Shown piece after piece: positions 1 through 12,390 of a DNA stretch of 64,000 nucleotides (positions are counted from its first letter, which is position 1; every line of letters begins with the position of its first letter). Made by a program: the position numbers and the translations under genes. A model generated the notes under the pieces. That model saw nothing but the letters and a program-made list of their open reading frames with translations. It was not told where the DNA came from and searched no databases. The stretch is from positions 9,509,180 through 9,573,179 of the forward strand of contig OX940872.1 in NCBI GenBank assembly GCA_954871525.1, read 5' to 3'. Source of the DNA: Parietaria judaica. Lineage: Eukaryota; Streptophyta; Magnoliopsida; Rosales; Urticaceae.

Positions 1-491
1 ACTCGGAATTTTCATTCCAAATAAAACAGTACCGAAATTTTTGACTCCCGAAAATTTAAGAAATATAATCGTAAGCAGTGACGTTTCATAGCCACTTGCA
101 CAACAAGTTGATCAAAATAAAGGCTTATTCTATTACTTTCAAGTGACAAGTTGTACAAGTTGTAGGGTTATATTAGTAATTTCTTAAGTTTTAAAAGGCT
201 ATATAAAGCCCACACCGAGCTGTGTTTAACAACTCAAAAAAAAAAAAAAAAAAAACTTCAATCCAAAACACTTCTCACTCTTCCTTCTATTTGTCCTATT
301 AGCCATCATTCTCCACTAAATATTTTTTGTGTGTTTGCAAATTTTGAGGCTTTGTGGCAAAAGTTCCAATCATTTGGAAATAACAAGAAATAAACTAATA
401 TAACACTGTTTTGGAACGAGAACCGAAAATATATGATACCAGTCATCCACAGAACAGGACTAGATATGAGAGAGAAAGAGAGAGAATCGAC
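1..491. other. No gene recognised; probable intron 1 of the left WAT1-like gene
   Basis: AT-rich sequence with an A-tract near 236-255 and no convincing coding segment. Because the WAT1-like exon at 492-661 is on the minus strand and ends in a phase-2 donor, this stretch is probably its first intron. No second exon could be recognised before the window edge. Confidence 0.4.
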
Positions 492-661
492 CTAGTGAAA
501 TAAACGATCGGAGTCATGATAAGAGTGGCAATGGCTTGTCGATAGACAACGAAGACTCTTGGGCTCATTCCTTGGTTGAGAGCAGCCGTGGTGAAAAGAG
601 CAAGGCCTGTGTATATGCACTGCAACGCAACCATGGCCACCACAGGCTTCTGATGTCCCAT
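492..661 (-). CDS. WAT1-related / UMAMIT transporter, exon 1 only (partial)
   Basis: This is the first exon of a nodulin-MtN21/WAT1-type transporter of the EamA (drug/metabolite transporter) fold, a plant membrane family that moves amino acids or auxin-related compounds. The start is the ATG at 661, giving MGHQKPVVAMVALQ, followed by a first hydrophobic helix and the family motif FVVYRQAIATLIM. It closely parallels exon 1 of the intact gene at 27899-32966 (shared VAMVA.QCI, SP.VFVVYRQ..AT.IM.P). The exon is 170 nt and ends in phase 2 at a GT donor, the same phase as the 182-nt exon 1 of the intact gene. The donor (GTCGAT) is weak. Remaining exons would lie to the left, outside the window, so I cannot tell whether the gene is intact. 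An upstream in-frame ATG at 697 exists but the family start is the downstream one. Confidence 0.75.
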
Positions 662-726
662 GCTTACAACTTCTCTTACTTCAAAGCTACTAATCACATA
701 ATAATAACCATGAATTTACGAAACAT

Positions 727-736
727 CTTATATATA
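727..736 (-). promoter_or_regulatory. Candidate TATA box of the left WAT1-like gene
   Basis: TATATATAAG on the minus strand, 66 bp upstream of the start codon at 661. Position and sequence fit a plant TATA box, but AT-rich DNA gives such matches by chance. Confidence 0.35.
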
Positions 737-1391
737 ACGAAGCAGATCTTTATTTTGACATATTTTTAATATAGGGAGAGAGACATTATATCGCCACGTG
801 CTCACACGGCATGTGGGCTGTTGGATCCAATATTCTTTTTAACACAACAAATAGATCATAATAAATCCTCGAAATTATGTGAAAACAGCTTAATTACTAT
901 ACCCTCTAGCACGTAAAACCATTATTAGAAGGAAAAAAAAAAAACTATGGAAAATGTGTGCAATTTTTTAAAGTTAATTCATATATAGATATATATATGT
1001 ATATATTTCTCGTATATATCTGCAAAATCATATGATAAGTCTTCAGAATTATTAAGGATAGAAAATGGTACATGAGTTGCGCAATGTTATAGCATTTGGA
1101 TAAAATCAAACATATACTAATTTATTTTTACTTGTAGTTATTCCTTTTTCAATGTCCGAGACTTCTTAAAATTAGACGATGAAAAATATTTTCCAGTTTA
1201 CGCGGTACAAAATATAATTTATTAGACTGGATCCCTAAAAAAATAATTATTAGAGTTGTGTAACACAATATCTTTTTTAAGTTTCTGTATCGTAACCTTT
1301 AATAATCCTGCATTTCAAATATACAAATTAAAATATTCGACTACTATTAAAACGCTAATGACAAAATATGCAATCACCATCCCTTGTACTA
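737..1391. other. AT-rich upstream/intergenic DNA
   Basis: No gene or repeat was recognised between the promoter of the left WAT1-like gene and the first foldback element. It contains a CACGTG-type motif near 795 (gccacgtgctc), which may be a G-box-like site. Confidence 0.4.
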
Positions 1392-1400
1392 TAATTATAT

Positions 1401-1848
1401 GGGATAATAGCGGCATAAGTCCTCAACCTTTACTCAACTGGGGCGGCATAGCCCCAACCTCATTTAATAGCGGTATAAGTACCAAAAAAGATGATTTTCG
1501 TCCATATTTGACTAACGGAAGTAGTCAACGTTTGCGTGGTCAGCTTCTCGTCAACGTGGACGCCACGTAATCCGACATGTGACCATACATGTCATCCTCG
1601 CGTCATCAAATTTAATGCAAAATTAATGGCAATTGCATTAAATTTGTTGACGCGAGGATGACGTGTATGGTGATATGTCGGATTACGTGGCGTCCATGTT
1701 GATGAGAAGCTGATCACGCAAACGTTGACTACTTTCGTTAGTCAAATATGGTGGAAATCATCTTTTGGTACTTATACCGCTATTAAATGGGGTTGGGGCT
1801 ATGCCTCCCAGTTGAATAAAGGTTGAGGACTTATGCCGCTATTATCCC
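1401..1848. mobile_element. Foldback Mutator-like MITE, copy 1, with 9-bp TSD
   Basis: The two halves are near-complete inverted repeats of about 220 bp. The ends read GGGATAATAGCGGCATAAGT and its reverse complement. The element is flanked by a perfect 9-bp direct repeat TAATTATAT at 1392-1400 and 1849-1857. A 9-bp target duplication with long terminal inverted repeats is the hallmark of Mutator-like elements. It has no coding capacity, and its transcript could fold into one long hairpin. The ~93-nt open frame crossing its left arm is a chance frame. Confidence 0.9.
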
Positions 1849-1896
<48 letters not shown>

Positions 1897-2768
1897 TAAA
1901 AATTATAGTTTCATAATTTAGAATAGTCCAAATCAAGGACAACTTCATGTCAGTAAAGACTAAAGGGATAGAACTTTAGTATACAAAGAGAATCAAAACT
2001 GCATTGCTGATAGAGATAAGCTAGTTAATAAATAGATACAAAATAGTGTCTGATTTGGCAAGATTAGCATGGAAAATGGCGCGATGTGTCCAGTGATAAA
2101 TTCATTATTTATCATTAAAATTATTGGAGTTTTGTGAAATTCCATGAATGAAACAGAATATGCGGCTTCACGGTCACAACTTTTGTTAGGTTTAAGATCA
2201 TGATGGATATTTCTTACGTGGAATTGATTCACCAAAAACAAACTTATTTGCGATCTGTTCTCTCCAGTGACACTTATTTGCGATCTATGCATGACTTTTC
2301 TTGTAGTCTGATAAGATTCTTTTAATCCATGCATGCATGTGTATGTGTTTCTCTTTTATTAAACAGTCACATATTAAATTCCTTTCAATTTTAGGTATGC
2401 CAATTGTTTATCAAACAAAATAACGAAGAAGCTTTTGTGTTCTATATATTTTTATTTATAAAATCTAAAACTCTCTCTTATTTATAGTTGTAAAATATTA
2501 CAGCGATGAAGAGACAAATCTACGATGATAAGGGATGAATATGCAAAGTATACTTGAAACACGAGGAAAATAATTAGTAGTATAGAGCATGTCAAGTTAT
2601 ACGGCCGTGAGACGGGGAGGCGAGAAAGTTCGGCAAGGGTTAAGGAGTGAAAAGACGAAATATGAATAGTTTTGGCCTTTTGGGTCCTCTTTTTTTTTCT
2701 TTCTATTTTTTTAAATTAATAAAAATTATAAAATTCAAGAAAATGTATTCAAAATCACATAATAAGAT
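1849..2768. other. Spacer with a (TA)n microsatellite
   Basis: Begins with the target duplication of the foldback element, then a (TA)n run at about 1852-1891. The rest is AT-rich. A 113-codon minus-strand open frame (1993-2334) shows no recognisable motif and is not called as a gene. Confidence 0.5.
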
Positions 2769-3235
2769 GGGATAATAGCGGCATAAGTCCTCAACCTTTA
2801 CTCAACTGGGGCGGCATAGCCCCAACCTCATTTAATAGCGGTATAAGTACCAAAAGATGATTTTCGTCCATATTTGACTAACAAAAGTAGTCAACGTTTG
2901 CGTGGTCAGCTTCTCGTCAACGTGGACGCCACATAATCCGACATTTCACCATACATGTCATCCTCGCGTCATCAAATTTAATGCAAAATTAATTGAATCC
3001 CTCCATCACCCTTAATTTTGCATTAAATTTGATGACACGAGGATGGCGTTTATGGTGACATGTCGGATTACGTGGCGTCCACGTTGACGAGAAGTTGACC
3101 GCGCAAACGTTGACTACTTCCGTTAGTCAAATATGGACGGAAATCATCTTTTGATACTTATACCACTATTAAATGGGGTTGGGGCTATGCCGCCCCAGTT
3201 GAGTAAAGGTTGAGGACTTATGCCGCTATTATCCC
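2769..3235. mobile_element. Foldback Mutator-like MITE, copy 2, with 9-bp TSD
   Basis: Second member of the family at 1401-1848, with the same terminal GGGATAATAGCGGC and the same central GCAAAATTAAT region plus a short extra loop (about 19 bp longer overall). It is flanked by a perfect 9-bp duplication TAATAAGAT at 2760-2768 and 3236-3244. The two copies are only 0.9 kb apart and differ by scattered substitutions, so they are separate insertions with different targets, not a segmental duplication. Confidence 0.9.
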
Positions 3236-3244
3236 TAATAAGAT

Positions 3245-3904
3245 TATATATATGTTGGCTTTTATTTACTTTTTATTTTTCATATGAAGATATAAAAAGA
3301 TAATTTTCCCTTGATTGTTTGCCTTGATACGCAATAGAAAATATTGGCAGTAAAAATAATATTAGGCGACAAAAGAATATAAAAAAGGGAAACTTAAACT
3401 AGGTATTTTGTCTTATATGTTTGTGTAATTAATTGTTCGCGTAATACAAACTATAGTTTTGACAATCAGTCAATCACTAATAGACAACTAACGCTGCTAT
3501 TAAATAAGTAATAACGGATTAAACGAATAAACGTATAGGATTATAAGACTCAATTTATTACCTCTAAAAATGATCTCGTCTTACTTTAAAAAAATTTGTT
3601 AATCAAATGAACATATTGTCAGCTAATTTAAGATAATAAAACGAAATTGAAAAGAAAAGAAAAAACAATCATTAGAAAGAAGAAGAAGAAAAAAAAGAGT
3701 GACAATCAACTTATTATTTGAACATGATTATTCATTACTTTCTGTGACTCCAAAGGATTACAGACTAAATAAAGTGTACTTTGCAAAACTATCTTAATAA
3801 AAGCCATACATAGATGTGTTGGGGAGATGTCAATCATAATGATCGGATAAGAACCACGTGTCATGAGCTTACTTTAGTATAAGTTATTATTATTATTATT
3901 ATTA
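3245..3904. other. AT-rich spacer ending in an ATT microsatellite
   Basis: No gene recognised. The last ~20 bp are (ATT)n, which resumes at 9209 on the other side of the Helitron; the microsatellite was the Helitron's target. Confidence 0.6.
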
Positions 3905-6900
3905 CTAGTGGACCGGCGCGGCGCGGTGGCATACAAATATTAATAAATTTGCATGGTGAATTAAATATGCCCCATCCATTTTTTACTATATTGTTGTTAA
4001 AATTTATTTATATTCTTATCTAACATACTTTTGGACATACAAATAAAATTTAACAATTGTTATTTAACATTATTATTCATTTTTTATTAGATATTTATTA
4101 ACAATATTAATTGATGGAAAAACCTATCAATTTTATTCATAATAACAAAAGCTAAATATGTGGAATAAAATAAAGCCATTGTTTATAACTATTGTATGAA
4201 TGCTTATATTTTTATTCTGTTAAGTTATAGTAACATGAAAAGAAAAGAAAATAAGAGTTGATGACTTGATTTACAAATAATGAATTTTTGTACATTTCAC
4301 ATTCATTCATAATTTTTGAAGGGTTATTTGACAAAATGTTCATTTTGTATCAAAGGTTTAAGAAAAATGCCCACTGTGTGTATTTTTTTCTCTCATACAT
4401 GGACATTTTTCTTAAGCCTTTGACACAAAATTGGCATTTCTTACAATCTATTTTTTAAATAGTTTTAAATAGGTGCAGGGTAAAGAAAAAAACTTGTTTT
4501 ATAGTATGATGTATAAATGATTATATTTTTACAAAGTTAACGTAGCACACTATGTCTATACTTATAAAAAGTTAAATTATGGTATTTCTTAAAAAAGTTG
4601 TTTTCTGAATTATTATCTTTTTATTTGATCTCAATATTTTTTAGTATGGATAAGATTTTAAATATATAGTATTTCTTAACAATAAATAAATGTTCCTAAT
4701 TTTTTGCCATATCACTTTAATCTTTTGCATGAAAGAAAAACGATAACCCAATTCTTATACCTTATTACAAAAGGAACAAAGCAAAAATCATACACAACCA
4801 AATCAGAAAGTCACCAATGTCATAGTTCATCTTCAAGAAACCGAAGCCCATAAATGGCAAATTAAGCACATCATAGAATGACTGAAATCTAAAGGAGTAC
4901 CCACCTTGATATGGCCATTCTCAACGATTAACCGAGCATCTACAAATTAGTAACAAAAGAGAAGCTAGACGGTGTAGAAGCAGAGTCCCAGAGACGCAAT
5001 GGGAACAACGTTAGTACAGAACCATACGCTTCATCGTATTTAAAAAAAAAAAAAACCAACTTGTGAGCTATTAAAAAAGGCCACAATGAAAGTACAATAA
5101 CATTAACCATAAAATAAAAACCAATGTTATAAAGACCTTAAAGCTTAACTTTATTGCTCCCTTAGTTCTAGACTTTAAAAAATACAATCCACTCAATAGA
5201 AATAACTAATCGAAACTTTCATCCACATGATTTGATCAAACGTCATAGACTCGGGATAAATATTTCGCATTGGTGATTCTGCATTGGTACAATTTCTCTG
5301 CCTTCCTCTCCCTGTTTAGGAAAGAAATTAGTGTGAAAAATCACTACGGGTATGAGGTATAACAGAAGTTATATAAAGGATCAACGATAAAAATCTAAAT
5401 CAAACACAAGAAAAGTAAGTACCTAGAGAATGCTTAAAATCTAGAAAAAGAAGAATAAGAATACTTTTACCAGAATGCATCTTCGTAGCAGTTTTCCTCT
5501 CTTCTAATTTCTTGAGTAAAATAAAAATGCGAGTTAGAGAAGAAGTTGGAGTATTTGGAGATAGAACTCAGTGATTAACATCTTCCAACACCACTGGACA
5601 CCGCTATTGCGGATACTGACACAAATATTAACCACTTTTAGTTTTTCAATGGTAACCACAAATGTAATTATTCTACATTTAAATATGAGACAGTAATGTA
5701 ATTTTAAATTAGTCGTAAAAAAATATTTTCTTAAAAGATTGTAAGATATTATTTAAATCATACAGTTTCAAATTGAAAATCAATCTTTAGTTATCTCAAT
5801 AGTCTTGGCAGAGTTTCTTATTACTGTATACCTAACAGACAGTAAAATGTCAACACCAAGTCCAACTCTAATAGTGTCTCTATTCCAATGCCCCGATGCA
5901 TATTGTTTTACACTATACCCTAATGACTTTAATTTTTAATAAAATCACACATGTCTCAAAGTTTAATACAAACCTCAAACATAGTTTAAAAGCTATAAAT
6001 AGAAACACAGTTTTATGACCAAGAACCGAGTACCCTATAATTCATGTTACTCACTCAGAAATACTTATAAAGTTGAAGTTATTTTTACTGATTAAGATAT
6101 CTGTTAGTAATTACCTTTCTAATTGACTAAAACATGTTTGTCAAACAACTCAGGCAACTCTATACTGTCTTATCTATGAAGTTTAGGTAAGCTCGATAGT
6201 ATATTTGATCCTGCATCACTAAATCAACAAAGCAACAATATAAATGAAAAGTTATAATTTTTTACACGTTTCTGAAACCCAACATATTAATAAGCCAGTT
6301 GCAAAATTTCATTGTTGCTCTTAATCACTACTATATGATGGTAATGTATAAATATATGCATTGAGTTTTCGTTGCGATCAATATTATTATTAATGATCAT
6401 AATGAATTTTATTTATGATTAAACAAAATATATAAAATGAAGACACTACAACTACATTGCAATCGTTTATTCGTCGAGTTAATACTTCATGGCCATACCT
6501 CACAAATACCCAAATAAATGAGCTTATCATTGTTCTGTAAAAAAAATATAGTTTTCACACTTACAATTCTCCGTATGAATAGGCGGTTGATAGGCTCCAT
6601 GCACATGAACTGTAAAGAATTAAAATAGCTTCAAATATCTCCATGAAACCATCTGAAAGTTTACTCGATTACAAGTTCATATATGAAAATTTTAAGCGAT
6701 CTTGTCAGAGCTCGGAATGAGACCACTCAACCCAGAGACTACTTTTAATTCTATACATAAATATAACTACCATAAAAAAAAGGTTTGTCTTTCGACATAG
6801 AAATTAAATGAATTGAGTGTTAATTCTTATTTAGTAATCACAAAATTCTCTTTTGAAATAATTTTAAATATAACATAACTAAACAAAATATATAAGATAA

Positions 6901-9208
6901 TTATTAAATGTCGTCCATCAATCGAAACTTTATTTATATGTTCCAGACCAGTAGTGATTTGAAATTGATCATAACCATATATCTAATGAATATCATAGAC
7001 TAAAAGTTTGAAAACTTTCTCCTAAAAACATAATTCAATGAGTAATTTTAAATTTCAAAACTAACAATATCTAGTATCTAGTATCTAGTATCTACTAACC
7101 CTAAAACTAAAATAGAACTTTAAAGCTTAAATCTGTGGCAAAAAGACATAGAGTTATCACATAACAGATTCATCAAAGCACTATAAGGTTATACATGTAA
7201 TGTTATTCTACAAATATTTAATTAGACATTTTATCAAACAAAATATATGCAAAAAAAACTTCACATTCACAGAGTTATAAATTTTCCCGTAAACTATTAC
7301 CCAAAGTCATAAAACAAACACATATCATATTCCAACTTGATTTTGCAACCTTTTGATCTCAACTATGTAGATTCAATGTATTTTTTAAAGATAAGGAAGT
7401 AAAACTTTAGTTAATGTATGTCTCACCTGGGTCACGTCTATCGGTTTTGGTGTACGACCGGTGGCCATGGCACTTGCAACATTTTCCGCCACTGGCAGTG
7501 GGAGAGCATGCATCTAAATCATGAAGACATAAGAATCAGTAAGACACTCACGCGTTAGCCAAAATTTAGGAAACTCCGTACTCATATGGCCCAAAGTACA
7601 GCAGAGAAGGAGAAACGATAGAGACGGTTAATTCTTGAAGTTCTGATAAAAAATAACTAACCATATTGCCTCGCGAAACACTTACATGGCCTCGTGAAAT
7701 GGTACAACGGCCCTGACATTCTCATCTGAAGCAAAGCAGAAACTAAATGCCAAAACGCTCCGATCAAAGCAAATCAGAAGCGAACTGGCAAGAAGAAATC
7801 ATATGATAAACGAAGATGAAAATGGGAAATGTTCGGTTTTCGGTTTTCCAGTATTACATCGATCCAGAGAGCATAATTTTAGTTCCTGAATTTGTCTCAA
7901 TTAATTAAAAATAAAAAATCTAGTTAAATCCTAATTTTAAAGTCATAATCTAGCACCAGACTACCAAACACAAGAAGAAAAAAAGTATCCACACAGACGC
8001 AAAGAACAGAGTAAAGAAACACTCACATGATCTAGCGAAAATGTCCAACGGCCCTCACTGTCTCGTCCGAAACGAAGCAGAAATAGAGATACGAAAACGC
8101 TCCAATCAAAGTAAATAGAAAGCGAACTGGCAAGAACAAATCAAACCAAATTCCGATCAAAAACCTGACAAAGCGACCCAAAAACAAAAATCGATTCAGC
8201 CTCAACTAACCACAATTGAAATCCTTTGAACGAAATCTCTGCAGAGAGAAACGGGATAAGACTCAAATGGCACCTGAGAGAAGAAGCAAAATGGAGAGAG
8301 GGAGGAACCTCCAAGGAACTCTAGAAGGAAACGTGAAACACGGTGTCACCATTCTCAAATAAAAAATCGAACAACAAAATTAAAAAAAAAATCATTTAGA
8401 TACATTACTGTATCGATCTTCCACGAACAACGATGGAGATTAAATCACGAAGACGAAGAAGAATGAACTTGACGAAGGTCTCGAGGCCTTCGAAGGAACA
8501 GACCTTGACGGCGAGACTCTCGATATTTGATCAAAAAGCAGAACGCCAATCAGCGGTGAATTGAATTCAACTGACCTTTTAAGCGAGCATTTGGTGAAGC
8601 ATCCTGAATGATTGATTTGCCCACAAAGTAGTTTAACATAGTTCCTGAATTAACAAAAAGAAAAGAAGATATCAATAACAAACAAAAGACCATGGTATTT
8701 CAAAAAGAAAGTAGCAACCAGAAAACAATTTTGATCGATACATACAGCAATGATGAAGAGGGAATGATGAACTCAGACTTCTGAGGCTTACTGGGTGGAA
8801 GTTTTGGGATAGAAGGCTTCGAGGCGAGCGATACTTGACAGACTTGATGACGGCCGAGCAATGAACTGAGAGAAGATAGAAAGGATTATTTATTTTGAAG
8901 AGGAATGACTTGAACGATTTGTTATGCTTCTCTTCGAGTGGCAGTTATTCTTTGGAAGGGAGGTGGAGATTTGAAGAGGAACGATCTGAGATGCTTCTCT
9001 TCAAATGGTAGGTTTTATTTTTTTTAATGGAGACGACGAACGGAGAGGAGGTGCCAATCTTCGACTAATTTGAAGCAACACGACGAGCGAGGACAAGCGA
9101 GGGTTTTTTTTTCCTAATAAAAATAATTCAAAAAAATGAGAAAATAGAATAGGGTTAAAAACGTGGTTTTTTAGACCTCAAGTTATTTTGCTTTTATATA
9201 TATATAGA
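3905..9208 (-). mobile_element. Non-autonomous Helitron inserted in an ATT microsatellite
   Basis: Read on the minus strand, the element starts with TCTATATATATATAAAAGCA at 9208, a typical plant Helitron 5' end, and ends in CTAG at 3905 followed by host T. Just inside the 3' end (3912-3927) is a GC-rich hairpin-like block bounded by ACCG and CGGT, as expected for the Helitron terminator. The insertion lies between A and T with no target duplication, and both flanks are (ATT)n, so removing it gives one continuous microsatellite. No Rep/helicase, RPA or other reading frame longer than about 60 codons survives, so the copy depends on others for movement. Much of the middle is AT-rich; 7430-8900 is less AT-rich and may be captured gene fragments, none recognised. 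Confidence 0.85.
7686..8144. repeat. Diverged ~110-bp direct duplication inside the Helitron
   Basis: Segments at about 7686-7799 and 8024-8144 share runs such as CAACGGCCCT, AAAACGCTCC and AGCGAACTGGCAAGAA in the same order and orientation, about 340 bp apart. They look like an old tandem duplication of a captured or element-specific segment. Confidence 0.65.
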
Positions 9209-9277
9209 TTATTATTATTATTATTATCGTGAAGATCAATCTTATATAATTTTGTATGATTATCATCAATATATTTA

Positions 9278-9581
9278 GGGTAATTAGCGGCATAAGTGGC
9301 CAATGTTTTTGAGTTTCCTTAGACATGATGCCAATGTCCAAAAACGACGACAAAAGTCCCCAATGTGCATTAATAACTCTAATAAAAAAATTTATCCAAA
9401 TAATTGGATGATTGTTAGTAAAATGATGATGTGGCAGTGTTGACTAACACGCGGACATCTACGTCGCACTCCATGTCGTCTTTTTTTAAAAAAATTGCCA
9501 CGTCTTTTTTATTTTATTTTTAATTTTTTTTGCGGGGACTACTTATTTTCTCGCCCTCTCCCACGTTGCCACGTGTACACA

Positions 9582-9623
<42 letters not shown>

Positions 9624-10831
9624 AGCTGTCCCACGTGCCATCCAAATAAGTAATCAAAATATTTTGTATTTGTATTTTGGAACCATGACCAAATCTAGAT
9701 AAACAAAGCACTAAATTAATACATCAAAGGTATTTGGTGTCAAAATGTAATGGATATAACAATTTAAATAGCAAACATATCCATTAATATGTGAGATATC
9801 TTTTCGATTATTATCCGTCATTTTTCAGGTAGTGGTTGAAAATACTACTAAAGTTGTAATATCATCCTACTTATAAGTTTATTTTCGAGTAGTTGTTGAA
9901 AATACTACTAAAGTTGTAAATATTATCCTACTTATAAGTACTTTCGGGTAGTTGCTGAAAATACTACTAAAATTGTAAATATTATCCTACTTAAGAGTTT
10001 TAAATACTTACATCTTATGATAATTTAATAAAGTAAAATAAATATGAAATAATTTTATCTATTTATTAACAATATCACGACTAATTAAATAAATAAAATG
10101 AGTTTAGCATAGCTACTGTAACTAGCTTATTATGATTTGTTAATAAACGTGATGATCATAAATCTATAGAAATTTAAAAAAATGAATAATGTGACTCGAC
10201 TAACATAAACCCTTTTGATTTTTCAGAAATTTTATACTTATCTTGATAAAGTCCAACTATATAAAACCAAAATTTAGATAATGTGGATTACTTGTTATGC
10301 TAATTATACAAGATTATTTCCTATTGGTTTAGTTAATTATACTTATCTTGATAATCTCTTAATATGTTTGCTATTTAAATTGTTATATTCATTACAATTT
10401 GTCATCAAATAACTTTGGTGGTTTAGTGTTTTGTTTCTTTGGGTTTTGGGTTTCAACCTTATAAATGCAAAAAAAAAAAAAAAATGCTAGTTATTTGGAT
10501 GACACATGTCATAGTGTGGAAAATAGAGAATGGACAGGTGGCAATGTGAGAGAAAGCGAGAAGAAAAGTGGGCCAGGTTAAAGAATTACAAAAATAAAAA
10601 TGATGTGGAAACAAATTAAAAATTAAAAATGACGTGGCATGCCATGTGGTTGTCCGCGTGGCTGTCAACACTGTCACATCATCAGTTGACTAACATCCAT
10701 CCAATTAGTTGGATGGAATTTTGTGATTAGAGTGATTAGTGCATATTGGGGACTTTTGTCATCGTTTTTAGGTATTGGCATCATGCCTAAGGAAATTCGA
10801 AAGCCTTGGCAACTTATGCCGCTAATTACCC
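9278..10831. mobile_element. 1.55-kb Mutator-like foldback element with 9-bp TSD
   Basis: The ends read GGGTAATTAGCGGCATAAGT and its reverse complement, with imperfect inverted arms of roughly 370 bp (9278-9650 and 10459-10831). A perfect 9-bp duplication ATATATTTA flanks it at 9269-9277 and 10832-10840. No transposase frame is present. The left arm holds a (CT)n run at about 9582-9620, and the centre holds three tandem ~60-bp units. The TIR resembles that of the 1401 and 2769 elements (shared AGCGGCATAAGT), suggesting one superfamily lineage. Confidence 0.88.
9821..9998. repeat. Three tandem ~60-bp units
   Basis: The motif GTAGT(T/G)G(T/C)TGAAAATACTACTAAA recurs at about 9829, 9889 and 9948, giving periods of 60 and 59 bp. 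It lies in the loop region of the foldback element at 9278-10831. Confidence 0.85.
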
Positions 10832-10840
10832 ATATATTTA

Positions 10841-11162
10841 TTACTAGTGTACTATTTAAGAGAGTAAAGTACTAAGTAGTTGGCATTGTGCAAGTTGAAG
10901 TTCTGACCAGTCATCCAATGTTAGAAAGCCAGGCACTAATATAGAGTCGTGCTTGGAGTTGGATAGTCATTGTTGTAATAAGAATAGACATATATCCCTA
11001 TTTCTTTACTATGTTTTTACTTTAGCAACTTTTTATTTATTTATTATTGTTAACGTAATCATTATCTATTTTATAATTAAGGCTTTTAACTTGGGATAGA
11101 ATCTATTTTCTTTACTATGTCGGCTTCAATGTCGAATGAGCCATCTTATAAGACTTAAATCA
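10841..11162. other. AT-rich spacer between two foldback elements
   Basis: Nothing recognised apart from the flanking target duplications of the elements on either side. Confidence 0.5.
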
Positions 11163-11819
11163 TTAAATATAGGGTTAATTGCGGCAAAAATACCCAACTT
11201 TTAGTCAAATTCTCTGCTGTGTATATAACCTTCGTAAATAGCGGCAAAAATACCCAAACTCAACATTTGGGAGTTGACCAACGATTTCCGTCCGGTAACA
11301 CTATTCCCCCGTTAAGCAGCTGTTAGACAGCTTCCACGTGGCTAACTCAATTGCTGACGGGGCAAATTTTTGCCAGTACTGGACACATCAGCATATTGAA
11401 AAAAAAAATAAAAAAATCAGAATTAAATCATAAACTAAAACAAATATATATATATATAAAGGAAATAAATAAATTGAAAATACATTAGATAACTTAAAAC
11501 CACTGTTTGGCCATATCATCGACATTCCCCTCTCTCTCTCTGGAATACAGATAATTACTGATAAAAAATAAGATGACAAACAACGAGCTCATAAAGAGAC
11601 CAATCTTGTTCATTTATCATCTCCCCGTGAACCATCTCTGCAACTCTCAGAGCCACCACAAACAACAGCCACATCTCTGGTCATCATGCGCCAAATACGA
11701 CGGTCCTGATCATCTGGGTCTCTCCTGTATCACTAATACTATCCCAATCCATATCGTCATCCCCCAAAGGAAACCACAAAATGGAGTCAAACTCAAAGTA
11801 CCAATCTTTTATAAAGTTA

Positions 11820-12230
11820 GGCGCACACACACTCATTGTCGTGATCAAAGTGGACGCCAAGACTCACTGGAGAGACATCTAGGTGCTCAAGGCTTTCAAG
11901 GCCGAGTTGGACCCCGACTCACTGAGTCTTGGCACGTGCTTCACCACGTGGGACTTCTCCGGCGACGCCTACAACACCCTCTTCGGCGAGACCTTCACGT
12001 GCGGCTTCAGGTGCGACGGCGAGGACGATTTGGAACCAACCGAACTCGTCCCTCGACCAGGTGGGCCACTCGGCCTCGCTCGCTTCCTCCTCCTTCGACC
12101 TCCCTTTCCTCGAACTCTCAACCTCTCCGGTAACCGATTCGCCGGCGAGATCCCCAACTCCCGAGTTCTCCGGAAACTCCTTCCCCGGCGAGATTCCCAC
12201 CTCCCGAGTTCTCCCTGCCGCTTAACCCAA
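11820..12230 (+). pseudogene. Captured fragment of an LRR receptor-like protein gene
   Basis: Translation gives LKAFKAELDPDSLSLGTCFT followed by TWDFS and FTCGFRCDG. This resembles the N-terminal cap of plant LRR receptor-like proteins (Leu-rich helix, a CxxxWxF block, then a Cys-containing FTCGFRC motif). A typical LRR phrase LNLSGNRFAGEIP follows at about 12116-12155. Between them the frame shifts: the expected segment LDQVGHSASLASSSFDLPF reads in another frame. An in-frame stop (TAG at 11881) lies just before the start of the recognisable segment. It is therefore a broken, partial copy with no kinase or full repeat domain. The parent gene is not in this window. Family assignment is by remembered motif pattern. 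Confidence 0.65.
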
Positions 12231-12239
12231 GTAGAAGCA

Positions 12240-12390
12240 ATATAAACCTGAGAATACATCCAACGGGGGGTCGGAAGAAGAAGACTGGCTGAAGAGGAAG
12301 AAGAGGGTCGTGCGCCGTGGGGGAGGAGAAGGGGTCTCGATGAAGAAGAGGGGTGATGGAGAAGGAGCCCTAATTTTTTGGATGGCAGAG
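12240..12390. other. Second GC-rich captured segment, origin unknown
   Basis: Purine-rich on the plus strand (GAAGAAGAAG-type runs), with an open minus-strand frame rich in Ser, Leu and Arg. It lies inside the Pack-MULE after the LRR fragment and may come from a signal-peptide or 5' leader of another gene. No homology recognised. Confidence 0.35.

Noticed and set aside
1993..2334. 113-codon minus-strand frame
   Set aside because: No motif, no splice context, composition of AT-rich random sequence.
9520..9711. Arg-Glu repeat frame
   Set aside because: Translation of the (CT)n tract in the left arm of a foldback element.
11573..12245. LRR protein as a functional host gene
   Set aside because: Stop codon, frameshifts, missing repeats, and location between Mutator-type arms with a 9-bp TSD.
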